A stretch of 64,000 nucleotides of DNA from Rhyacophila brunnea (Eukaryota; Arthropoda; Insecta; Trichoptera; Rhyacophilidae). Location of the stretch: the NCBI GenBank assembly GCA_022495005.1, contig JAGYXB010000662.1:310001-374000 (forward strand), read 5' to 3'. Shown here piece by piece: positions 24,701 to 36,800 of the stretch; the stretch's first letter is position 1, and the number at the start of each line of letters is the position of its first letter. The notes under the pieces were generated by a model. The model did not search any database and was not told where the DNA came from. It saw nothing but the letters and a program-made list of their open reading frames with translations. The position numbers and the translations under genes were made by a program.

Positions 24701-26564
24701 CGTTTAAAAGGAGACAACACCTTATCAAGAAGTGTCGGTGAGGCATGTAGACACTCGTACCAATTAATGTCTTCATTATCCTATCGTAATTAGATGATGC
24801 ATACCATTTACAGGAAGTCCATTATCCATTACAATATATTGTATTCCAGTTTTGTGTACCCCATAAAAATGTGTATAGTGTCCCTTTTATAAAACCTCTC
24901 CTCAGCTATTGATCTTAGTTGGATATATTGACTGAGTATTTACCGATAATAAACAATATACCCTGAACTCCCTTTTTACACAATTTCGAAATAACACGGT
25001 GCAAAGCTATCAACACTGAATGCATGTTGGAGACCAATTTGGCCAGAATGTGTTAAAACATAGTGATTAATTTTTGTTACCTTAGATTTTTCAAAATATT
25101 TTAGTATATACTTTTTTTTACACATTTTTGGTATCGCGTGGAACGTATCTACCCTGTAAATGTGGAGTTCAGTGTATTATGCTTGGGTAAAAGAGAAATT
25201 ATGCTTTAATATAAACATTTAAATAAAATAAACTGCATTTTATAATACGTGCATGAGACCCATTTATGAAAAAGGAATGCTTTGACGTTCATTAATTTTT
25301 TTTTTCTTCCAAGCAGGCCTTAACATTTCAGTTACATACTTACATTATGAGAAATAGTAAACTTGTAAATATTAATGTAAAATTATACACAGTAAGTCAG
25401 TCACAGAAAATTTAAAATAATACAATCTAGTCTAAAAAAGAAGAATGAGTTCATCTACTTAACCAAATCATTGTATATCTGTTAGAGTTGCGGTGACACC
25501 TTGCTCATCTGCAATACTTATGAGAATTGCAATTCTATTACGCAGACCTCACACAATGATATGAAAATTTGGGACTTGTATAATACGGACTAAATATATA
25601 GACGGCAATTAACAACCATGATTATATATAGAACGGTATCTACCTAGACATTGATTTATTAATTTATTTAGTTAATTTATTAGTCTGACGTAGAAAAATG
25701 TCAACAGAATTAAATTCGATCCATAAATCAGATTTCGGACATGCATATATAAATGGCAATTTCTGTTCATGATATTAATACACATAACATATAATTGTAA
25801 GTATATAGACATTAATTAATATTGAATATAGGATATAAAATACGGGGATCCGATAGTCATTATGTCTAGTATTTCTAAGACGGCTAAAAACTAAAAATAA
25901 AAACACAAGTCAAATGGAAAATAAATCTAGTAAATTTAAAACAAAAATGATGAACAAAGAAAATTCAGTAATACATAGGATAGGTAAAAAAGTTCATCTG
26001 TTACAAATTTTTTTTTGCCAAAATATAATAAATAAATGTCAGAAACCATTTTTTTTTTCTGAGATTCAACAATTATGGTACAGAATTAGATATCATAAAA
26101 GACAACAAATTATAAATATTAACATTGACACCATAGATATTATTATGGCAATAGACATAAAAACTATTATTTTCTTTAATACTCTAATTATTGTATGTAT
26201 CTAAGAGATATGTCCAGGAATTAATTGCCTTGCACCAAATGTGCGGCAAGAAAAAAAAACAGTATTATGTATAATATATTATGCTCGATACATTTTCACA
26301 GTAAAATAATCACCCAGTACACACCACACTACACTAATAAACAAAACATTTCATGTTAAATTAATTTTATAGCATAAGAATGAGAGTTACATGTGCATTA
26401 CCACATGGTAAAATATAAAATTTTGTTGCTTAGTATATATATATATACAATATATATGAAAAGGAAGGTCTTTTATGGATTATTATGTGTAAATTTTCCA
26501 TAGTATATGTCATCGTTATATACGAGGTGTCTATTTCCAAAAAACGATAAGTCCACATCGATGG
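24701..26564. other. AT-rich stretch without genes
   Basis: Includes a short (TA)n tract near 26436. The 96-codon frame at 25914-26204 is Lys/Asn/Ile-rich and looks like chance. Nothing else seen. Confidence 0.4.
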
Positions 26565-27050
26565 CTTACTGCAAAGATATTGTATGTCCAGTTTTTGTCA
26601 AGATTGAGTTAACATACACAAAACATTTGTCTGCATCGTATCTTTATACTATAATATAAAAAAATATTGTACGTCCAAATAGGATAGGTATTTGAGAAGA
26701 TATTGCATCTTTCAAATATCGTCACTGTTCTGGCAGAAGACACTAATTAGAAAAAATGACATATTGAGTTAGTATGCAAAAGGTTCTTTATTTCAAACTT
26801 TACCGTTTGGAAACCTTCTTAATAAATAAACAGTCTTTATTTTAAAGTCATCCTTTTTACGATTACTTAATAAACTCACATGATAGACCATTATTTCAAA
26901 CATTTTAACAACTTCAAAGTCAAATTACTCAAAACTAGTATTCTCCAGTTAGTGTGTTCTGCCAGAACAGAGACGATATATAATATGGTCATTTCTCATG
27001 TCAAAATTAGATTTACTCAAAACATACAATATCTTTGCACTAAAACATTG
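26565..27050. repeat. Imperfect palindromic element
   Basis: GCAAAGATATTGTATGT at about 26572 is matched in inverted orientation at about 27020-27037. CTGTTCTGGCAGAAGACACT at about 26722 is matched inverted at 26957-26976. The two nested inverted pairs point to a roughly 0.5-kb foldback element. No ORF. Confidence 0.6.
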
Positions 27051-27594
27051 ACATATTATCAAAATTCAATAAAAAGTATGTAAAAACTCTGTGTAATTTC
27101 ACACAATATGTAACAAACTGACTTTCAGAAACTGAGACAAATAAATCCGGATATGATCATAATATATATTTTGTTTTTTCATATTCACTGAAAAATCGAT
27201 AGCATCCACTACAAGGCTTGCAGTGGATAGGCAAAGTACCGGATTGATCATAATTCTCAGTCATGGGGTGACGAAGAGGAAGAGAAAGGATTAATTGGAA
27301 AATTGTTCTAAACAAACATTATAATCAACCATTTACGCCAGAAACAAAAAAATGTCGTTTACTTCGGATATTGAATTATGGACCAGACAGTATTTGAAAA
27401 CAGACACATCATATAACAAATATATCTCAACTTTATTGCTGCAGATTTAACATGTGTTTTTTTGTTAAATATTTGTATTAACTCAACAATGCACAAAGTG
27501 ACAGCTTTGATGCCCAATAAGAAATGATTTGAAGATATTATATGTAGACTAAATCGGTGTTGATTACACAGATTACACACAGAGCAGCGTGGTG

Positions 27595-28140
27595 AATCAT
27601 CGAAAATATAACGTAATCAAATATGGCAGAGCACACTGATCGGAGCACACACGGCACCTATGCATATTTCAACGCACACAGAAAGGAGCGCGAGCATCGT
27701 TTGACTTCATAGCACGACAATAAAACGAAAATACTACGTAATTCAAATACGTCAAAGCCCATTGAATGCGACAAGCACACAGGGCACGCGCTTTTTTATT
27801 TATCCGCTTCTGGACGCATTGTCGATCGACAGGCGCCGGACATTTTTTTGATAACAATAAAGTCATTGTTAATTGCTGGTGAGCGATATATCGCTAGCGG
27901 AATTATGTCATCGTGAATATGGATTATAATCCGCCGACAAATAAAATAATATTTTTATTGCTGAGAGGTGCTGATAATAATTATTTTGTGCTCCTCACGC
28001 TCCTTATTACATAGGTGAAGGGTAATGCGCGGGTGGAAGGAGTGTCATTTCGGTTGCATTCACGCTTCACGGGCCTACTTCCTAGTGAGCGCCCCGATCT
28101 GCCGCTCTTGGTGGGCTTTGTCCCTTACAGTTGATATTTG
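27595..28140. promoter_or_regulatory. GC-richer island, candidate promoter or untranslated exon
   Basis: This is one of the few noncoding segments with many CpG dinucleotides (for example CGATCGACAGGCGCCGG near 27823). It contains a diverged direct duplication, about 27598-27660 and 27726-27790, both with CGAAAATA, ACGTAAT and GCACAC words. No conserved protein is encoded. It may be the start of an unseen gene or a decayed repeat. Confidence 0.3.
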
Positions 28141-30883
28141 ATTACATGCGTTGATAGTCTTGTAAATACAAACACTGATTTTTATATTACTACTGCATCT
28201 ATTACTTACAGCCGCTTAAGACACGACACAAATTACACTGATAGAACAAATGCAGCTAGAATTGGACTTTGAATTTACAATTAAAATTAAACAATATTAC
28301 TATGATGCAATCAAACAAATATCCCAGATTATGTATTCATTACAATTGAAGGGTACAGGAGGAGAACATGTTATGTCACATAAATGTCAAACTGATATAT
28401 CTTTGACCGACTCTAAAGGGTGTCAGTTTTTGTCTGGCATTGCTTATAGCGCTCATTTCACAGGGGGAGACTTTTGGTTTATGATTCCTATACACCATCA
28501 AGAGCGTCAAGTCTTATGTAAATGTAGTTGTAGACCGTAGACAATATATGTTTTTACCCTGTATGATAATTTTAAATGCTCTATAATGCTTTGACTATTA
28601 ATATTAATGCCAAAATTAAAATACCCTCTTAAAAAAGTTCGATCTACGAGACTGCTTAAAAATCAAAAATGTGACATAACAATATGTTCTTCACCTGTAC
28701 CACCCCCCTTAAATTGCAAAATAATTTTGCTCTTTTAGTATAATTTGTTGACAAATTTGTTTAGTCAACATTCAAAATCTTTCAATAAAATTATATCCAA
28801 TTTGTAAGGAAAATTATTGAAATAGAAATCATGTTTAACAATTTAATACAAATTAATTCATCACTGTATTAAATGTTTGGCTAACTCATATTATTTAGTA
28901 AATCTAAATAATATTATGATTAATTAAATTTTGCATGTTGTTATGAATGTGTGACAGCGACAGAATGCAACATTTCAACTTAAAACGTAAATTTTCAAAT
29001 TCATTATTAAATTAGTATGGCAAATTCAATTCATATTAAATCACTATGTTTAGTTTACTATAAGAAATGATCATATAGATAGTATATTCAATCGTTGAGA
29101 TAATAATTGTCATAGCTTTTTAAAATCAAAATTCATACAACTAAAATAAAGAGAAAAATAAGAAAATAATCTATCCACTATTACTAATTATTATAATCAC
29201 AATAAAAAAAAATATATATATATATATGTTCAAATATAAGAACCTATTGTGAATTCATATAAATAAACTTAGTGAATTCATATAAATAAACGTGAATTTG
29301 TAATAACACCTTCACAGCTGTCAATATTACTGCCATTCTAAGCATTTTTAAGAACTCGCTGCAGGAGTAAATCCAACTTGACTCTTAATAGGTGACAGTT
29401 AAGAATACGGGGTAAGTCAAAGCCTAAGCCTGAATAAGCGTGAACTTTGTATAGGATATATTATATTTGTATTGAGAAAAGGTAGGATATTACGAAACAA
29501 TTTAAACTAATGGAACTCCAATTTCACTAGTCCGGAATTCACATAGTTTCTGCAGACCCGTTTCATCTTAGTATGTTGAATACCAAGTATACATTTTCCT
29601 GCAATTTACGTCTGAAATATTTGAATTCGATTAAGATTAATAAAATTAAAAATGTTACGATCGCCTGTTGTACATCAAGAGCCTGAAGAGCTATTTTACT
29701 AGTATCATTGACATCATTTGATCGATTGATTGATTGATTCATACTAGACATTGATGACCTTGATATTAATTTATAATATTGAAAGATTTTTATATAAACA
29801 GGCTAAAAAAAACATACACCAATGACTTCAAAAACGTAAAATTGGGGTTTCACTGTATTTTTAAATTATGTAATTTAATACTCTCCGGTAACCCCTAAAG
29901 ATCACATATTAAATAAATTTGATAATTTGAATTATATAATATTTTTTATTTACTCTTGTCAAAATAGTTTTCAACAATATTCAAAATATCTATTCTTAAA
30001 AATAATAAATCATCCATTGTTTTATCCCCATCTATCACCAATTTTGGTCAAACACCTAGTCAGGTCGGGCAGGTAAATAAATACAGATCACGAAGATTAA
30101 TAATTATTAATCCATCCAAAGAAATTTGGGTACATTTACTGAAAGACGTTATTTAAGTGAGAAATTACACCAAATTACACATCGATATGAACTTAATATA
30201 TAACAAAAATTGAAATTGCATTACTTAATAAAATTATGTACGCTAACTATAAAATTAGTAAGTAGGCATTTTATAATTAATGAGATACAGGAATAACTCT
30301 ATACACATAAACCAATCCATTAAAAAAAATAGATATGTCTTACTAATGCTATAAATAATAATTCATCCCTTATCAGGGGGGGGCAAATAGCCATTTGAGG
30401 CCAGAATGTATTTACAGGTATTTCTGTGGTGTTATGGCAAAAGATGATTATGCATGTCCATATCATAAACTATTATATATGTTAAAACCAATGGAACTAT
30501 AAATTTGTTACACAGTATACTCTGACATATGTGACAACAAATTCAGATGGACCAAAATAAATTGTCCCATACACATCTGTTTATTTGGAACTAAAATTAC
30601 CACTTTCCAAATACAATAAAATAAGCTGTCAAAAGTTTGTGTTACTGCTAAATTGTGATTAAAATACTATTTATAATAGTTCCGTGCAAATTGCTGAAGA
30701 TTTCAATTGATGTTTGAGAAAATATTTTCAAAAGTGTCTTATCTACACTGCAGTGACATAATTACTCGTAGAAAGAATTCATTAAACATTCTCCGAATAA
30801 TTTCAGACACTTTAATAGACAGGACAGGTGTTGGAAAATATCTGGCATACAGTAATACCTTCACTAACGAAGCCATTTATTGA
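28141..30883. other. AT-rich stretch without genes
   Basis: Contains a short (AT)n microsatellite at about 29210-29227 and a direct duplication of TGAATTCATATAAATAAAC at 29250-29291. The 96-codon frame at 28250-28540 has no recognisable domain. Confidence 0.4.
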
Positions 30884-31969
30884 CCCTTCAGCGGGCATAA
30901 GCCAATTCCGGCTACATATGTAACCTCCTGCATTATGGGTCATATTTAAACTAAATCTGTATGAAATGTCACCCATATTGCTTAAAATGACTGCAGGAAT
31001 GCGCGCAGAGCATAAACGTAACCATGCGGTATGAAGTTAACCGTAAAACAAATTATAACAGTTTGACGCTGCCGGTTACATTTGTATCCTGTGCGCATTC
31101 TGTCATTTGTGTATTTTGAAAAGTGATTTGAACTGGTCTATTGGAATTTACACAAAGAAAAAGTTATGTCAAATCATATTTTGAATATTTATGTACTATA
31201 ATTAATATAAAATCATAACAGAGAGACATTATTTTATGCATTTTTCTTACTGTTTGCTTGTATGAAAAATAACCTCAATTTCATATCGCGAGGCCAATGT
31301 TTGAAAACACTTTTTATCTAATTTTAAGAATTTGATTGATGGGCGATGATTTGTTTCATTTAAAAATTTGATTATAATTAATAAACCGATTTTATGAACA
31401 TGTGCATATCATAATAATTTTTATTGTATTTGTATTGTATCCAGTGGTACCCAAGAGGTACAAAACGTCCGCAAGGTAGACCTAGAGGCCGCTGGATCGA
31501 TGAAATGATTAAGTTCTGCGGAAGTACGTGGCAACGCAACACACAGGACTGAGAGAAGTGGAATCAGCTTGGATAGGCCTTCATCCAGCAGTGGATAGAT
31601 TCAGACTGATGATGATGATTACATATAATATAATATTGATCTTTTCAACTCGACAACGTCGAATGCATATGTGTTGGCCCATACCACAATGATCAAAGCA
31701 AAAAACGATTGTAATATTTTTTTTATATTTTTAAATGTCTTTATTGTGTATTTAGTTTCAATTTCATATGAATAAATAGTATTACCAATTCAAAAGAAGT
31801 CAATACCCTAAACGTTCAACGGTTTACATACGGAAAAAAAAAGAAAAAAAATCAAAATGACAAAATATAACTAAAATAATTATTGATTACTTATTATTAT
31901 ACGTTCCGAAAGAATATAATATCAGTTATTCAAGAAAAATGCGTAAAAATTAATTTGCCCGCTAAAGGG
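30884..31969. mobile_element. piggyBac-like nonautonomous element (1.09 kb)
   Basis: Left end CCCTTCAGCGGGCA after TTGA (30880-30883); right end TGCCCGCTAAAGGG before TTAA (31970-31973). CCCTT(T/C)AGCGGGCA ends next to TTAA are piggyBac-like; the left TTAA has a single change. There is no transposase. A LINE 3' end is inserted at 31439-31619. Confidence 0.75.
31439..31619 (+). mobile_element. RTE 3' end inserted in a piggyBac-like element
   Basis: Closely matches the last 180 bases of the RTE copy at 42990-44041, from CCAGTGGTACCCAAGA through CATCCAGCAGTGGATAGATT to the GATGATGATGAT tail. Confidence 0.85.
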
Positions 31970-31973
31970 TTAA

Positions 31974-33803
31974 TGAAGATTGAAAAAATGCTTGTTTTTA
32001 TTACCAGTGCTAGAAAAATAGAACTCAACTTTTTCTCAATGTAGAATCAGGTTTATATGCGAAGGAAAGAAAAAATGGCATAATACACAAACCAATGTCA
32101 TTCCAATCAAAGAACAGTATTAATACAACATAAACTTGTATAGAAGCTGAGGTGCACTGAGTACAAGTACGTATTCAAATAACTACATATTGTAAGAATT
32201 AATTATTGTATTTATCGTCCGTCCGCTACGCATCGAATGCGCGTAATTTCCAAACATATTTTTTACTCGCAGCAAAGTCTGTATATTATTTTCAGGACGC
32301 GCAGGAGAGGAATTGTACTACTCTACTACTTTTTGTATCAAAACATCACTATTCCTCGGCTAGTATTTTAATCTTTAAAAATGAATTAGCTTCTTTAGCC
32401 GAGGTATCAGTGCATCATGTTTCGCCATAACACAGAGAAAATGTAATATATAAATAACTTCATATTAATACAAAACAAATGACTAACGACATGGAGTTTT
32501 GCATGTCATGTATTTTAAATCGCAACACTACAATAGAATATAGTTAATATTAAAATGAACTGTCACGTACTATGGTTAACTTAAAACATTTTTTTTATTA
32601 AGCCGGCAAATGAAAATATTATTTAATTGTAATTCAAATTATATATCTTGTAAAATAACATTAAGACAGACCAAAACCATCCACACAGGTTTAGACAAAC
32701 ATATTCTAATGATGTCACAGTTATATGTACCACTTCAGGGATATTCGTTTCTAAAATCAATAAACTCGCTACATGACATTTGTTACTGGATTTTAAGTTA
32801 TTTAAGTCATTAATAAAACATATGCCGTTAGGAGACATCTGGCAAGTAAGCATGTGTTAAATATTTTCAATTAATTAGTTTATTACACCGCATTCAAATT
32901 GGTTCATATGAGTAACAATTGAAATATCGAATATAATTTGATGGTGTTGTTGAATCTATCCGACATTTGTACCGACTTAATAAAAAATTATATGCAATAG
33001 TTTTTTTTCCAGAAAACAGTCAAAAAAATAATTTTTCTTAATTAAAAAAAAAATATAATTAAATATTGTTATTGTGTGAATTAAATATCACTGATATAAC
33101 TTACAGAACGTATTATTTATTTAATTTGTCAAAAGTCAGGTCAGAGTTATGGATGAGTTGTAATATTGTTGGCATGAAAAAATTACTCGAGGACTAGGAT
33201 CTGTAAAGAAATTAGATTTCTAATGTCAGGTTGAGTATTTCATTTTACTATACGATAGTCGAATAAAATCTATAATAAAAGTATGATCAAGCCATAATTA
33301 TGTTGGGATATTTAGAAAACAAATTTGAATGACTAGGAAATATTGTATCACAGTATATACGTACGGAAACAAATTTTAGAGCATAGTCGCTGGTGGGAAA
33401 TAATAAGACAGTAAAGTTGAATACATTATTTTGCAAAAGGACAGTGTGCATGCCAAAACATCAGACACATTACTGTGAAACATTTGCCTTGGAAATTGGA
33501 TTGAAACTTGAAACATTTTAAATTCCGACAATATTAATAACAGCTGACGAGGTTAAAAAGAATTGGTCCCGTACGACCTGTACCTTTGACAAATCTCACT
33601 AAATACTAATAAAACTTTAAATTAAAATATTATGACATCTTAACTTGCGCTTATATTGCAGAAATAATACTTATCGGTTTAAAATAAGTACGGATTCACA
33701 AATTCTACAATAATTTCATTCTCGTTACATAAAATAAATATAGTATGGAGTACGTTGATTGAAAAAATATTATAAATATTCCAACTATCTAAAGAAAATT
33801 GTA
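31974..33803. other. AT-rich stretch; possible SINHCAF 3' end region
   Basis: No clear gene. If SINHCAF splices at 33950, its last exon should lie here or further left, but I could not identify it. A 9-bp perfect hairpin stem, CCTCGGCTA / TAGCCGAGG, lies at 32354-32404. Confidence 0.35.
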
Positions 33804-36800
33804 TTAATTTGTGATTTGTGCCAATTCCATCATTGTACATACCGCATTATTACCATCGGACATATGCTTTTTTATAATAATTGCTTGCTGTTTCAAAGGA
33901 TTTCTTTTATGCATCGTAACAGAGCGATGAGAATTCATTAACTCACTTACGTTCAGCGAAGAATGACGAGTTTCGAATAACTCGATCTTCATAGACTCCT
34001 TGCCTTCGATTTGATCTGCATAGCCTTTAACATTACGAGACGCTAAAGTTTGCATAGGATTGCTGGACTCATCGTATCCAGAATCCGAAGAGTTGTCGCT
34101 GAAAACTTTCCCCAGCGGTGTGTCGGGGTCCTTGCCTGAAAGGTTCACCGGCAGTTGGTGCACTTCACACGGCTTAAAGAATCTTGTATCCAATACGATT
34201 TCACCATTAAGACCTTTCCAAACAATACCGCAGCAGACGCTTTCCCTGTGGATACAAAAAATTACACATAAAACAAATTGTTTGGAACACTAATGAATTG
34301 TGCATGAAAATGCCTTCCAGTTTGTAAACAGGCGAATCAATGTCCTAAATATTTTACTTTCCGGGTGCTGTGAATCCTACTTGCATTCGTTAAACTTTTG
34401 TCGACAGAGATTCTTGGAGGCGCCGTATGGTGTCCATATGCTCCAACTAAGAGGCGGATATGGCCGAAGAAGAACATTTTGAATTACAGATTTAGTGACT
34501 ATTATGTCAAAACAGTTATATAATATACCAGCGTTTCACAAACTTGACATCTACACAGTACAATATAATTTTTCATAGGGCACAATTATAGAAAACATTA
34601 TGAACCTTTCTGACATTTACAATATCTACACATATTTTATAGATTTTATTCTACACAATGTATAGAAATTAATTTGAAAAAAACTAAATTTCAATCTTTA
34701 TTCACTAAACATCTTCGATAGAATTCACTAGACCGAATATTATTTCTATGACCCAATATTGGGTTGCGACCCAAAGAAATGCTGCAATGCATATCTTTTA
34801 ATTAGCACTACAATTTTAAGCTGCCTTACTAAGAGGTTCCATAACAATTTTCTTTACGAAGAATAGTCATTAACCATTCCCTAATCTGGCGCACATCGTA
34901 GAAGGTGATGAAATATTATTATAAAAAAATCAACTAAAACCGCTTACCTCTTCCAGAATGCAGAATCTAGAAAGACTGAGAGATCCATAGACAGACTGTT
35001 ACATTTCATAGGATGGTATGCCTTTCTTCGCATTCGAGAAGACGTCTGATGTACCATAGTTGTGGACGTGCATTCCTCATCACTTCCGACACATTCCTCC
35101 TCGCTCCCCCAAGACTCTTCGGAAAGGCCCGAACTACTTTCCCGGTCAAACTTCATATCCTGGTCGCTCGAATTGCAAATCTTTTTGATGACCGTGCACA
35201 CTTCGAAGCTGTCTTTCGATTTCGCTCGCTTTTCGATGAGAGCAGATGCACTGAGCAGTTCATCTCTTTTTTTCTTGAATTTACTCATACACTTCATGCC
35301 AGGTCCAGCACGTGCGTCAACTACCTACAAAATATATTCAATCAAATCAAAACATAAGTTCATTTGAACCTAATAAAAAATAAACACATTTACTTAAAAA
35401 TCAAGACTTCTACATTGAAATGAGAATAATTATTTGTGCTATATTTTCAAACGTCATTATTAGGGAGCGGATTTATATGCAAAAAAAACATGATTATATG
35501 CATGCACGTATGCACTTAAAATCAAAATATAAATCCGGGCCCTAGTCATTATCTTAGAACAAGTTATTTTGAGTTGTTTCCCTATAGAAGTAAGATATGT
35601 GAAAATGAATGGAAGTCCATACGTGTCCCCAATGTCTTTCAGATCCAGACGGAAGCCGCTTGAAGCGTTTCACAAGCAGTACACACGCATTGCAAATCTC
35701 ACCCTGCCGCGGGCTCGACAATTGAAAGCAATCTTGAAAGTCGTTTTCATACTTGCGGGAATCGGTGAATCTTGAACTAAAAATAAAGAAAATATTATCA
35801 AGTTAAGACATTGCAAATTGACATACTTTAATATTGACATGTCTATAAAGAACACAGCATATAAGTTAAAGTGTAAAACCGCTCAGTCCCCTAATAAGCA
35901 ATAATTTTGAGTAGAATACGTACTATACGATTTCTGCTAGTCTGCATAATTTTCAACCGAGTGGACTAGACTAAAAATTCTGTGGATGTAACTTGGCGGA
36001 TTTTCAATGAAAATAATTGGATGTTACTGATTCGCACAATAGCCAACAAACAGCTGGGATTTAAACACAGGACCATCTGGTTACGTGGCTATTAATCATA
36101 CACTCGCAACCATTTATTACACGCAACACAAAGTACAGCAATGCCTTGGTTAAAAGAGGCATCACTCAATTTAGAAACGAAATTTTAAAAAACTGCTAAG
36201 TTTTCTTTACTAATGAACTTAAACTTCACACAAGAAACCATGTGGAAAGCAATACCCATAGTAAAAATGAAAGGGCGTACGATATCTTTAAAAATATTCT
36301 GTATTCTATAAACTGGCATACATGTCACACGGAAAGCACTGTGCCATCGCGTTCAACTGTTACAAGTTTTCAATGGGAGGGACCGAGATGGATGCTCAAG
36401 CGGGGGGGAAACCGGCATGCCATCTTATAGAAGACAGACTCTAGCTGCCTTCTTACAGCACATTATTGTTGTCCATATATTTTGTTCGTTACAAAACTAT
36501 TAAGTCAAATATGTCATAGATGTACATATTTTATAGATTCAATCAAAGTAAAATATGCTGTACTGTGGGGTCATACTGATTCACCGAAATTTAGGGTCAG
36601 GAAGAATTACCCTGCTTACCATATAAGTTATTTATATGCAATTCCAATCACAGATTTGTATTAAGTTGAAGAGTGAATCTATCTTGGAACACAGATAGAC
36701 AAGATCCAAGATCAGATCCTCGAAGATTATAAAGAGACATAAAAGCCAGTCTATATAAAACATTGTGGTGACCACTATTACGACAAGTCAAGCACATTAA

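Noticed and set aside
25914..26204. 96-codon plus-strand ORF
   Set aside because: Dominated by Lys, Asn and Ile with runs of Phe, as expected from random AT-rich sequence.
28250..28540. 96-codon plus-strand ORF
   Set aside because: No recognised domain, no splice or promoter context, and AT-rich composition; could be chance.
35013..35367. 101- and 114-codon plus-strand ORFs opposite SINHCAF exon 3
   Set aside because: They are antisense shadows of a coding exon with clear family motifs on the minus strand.
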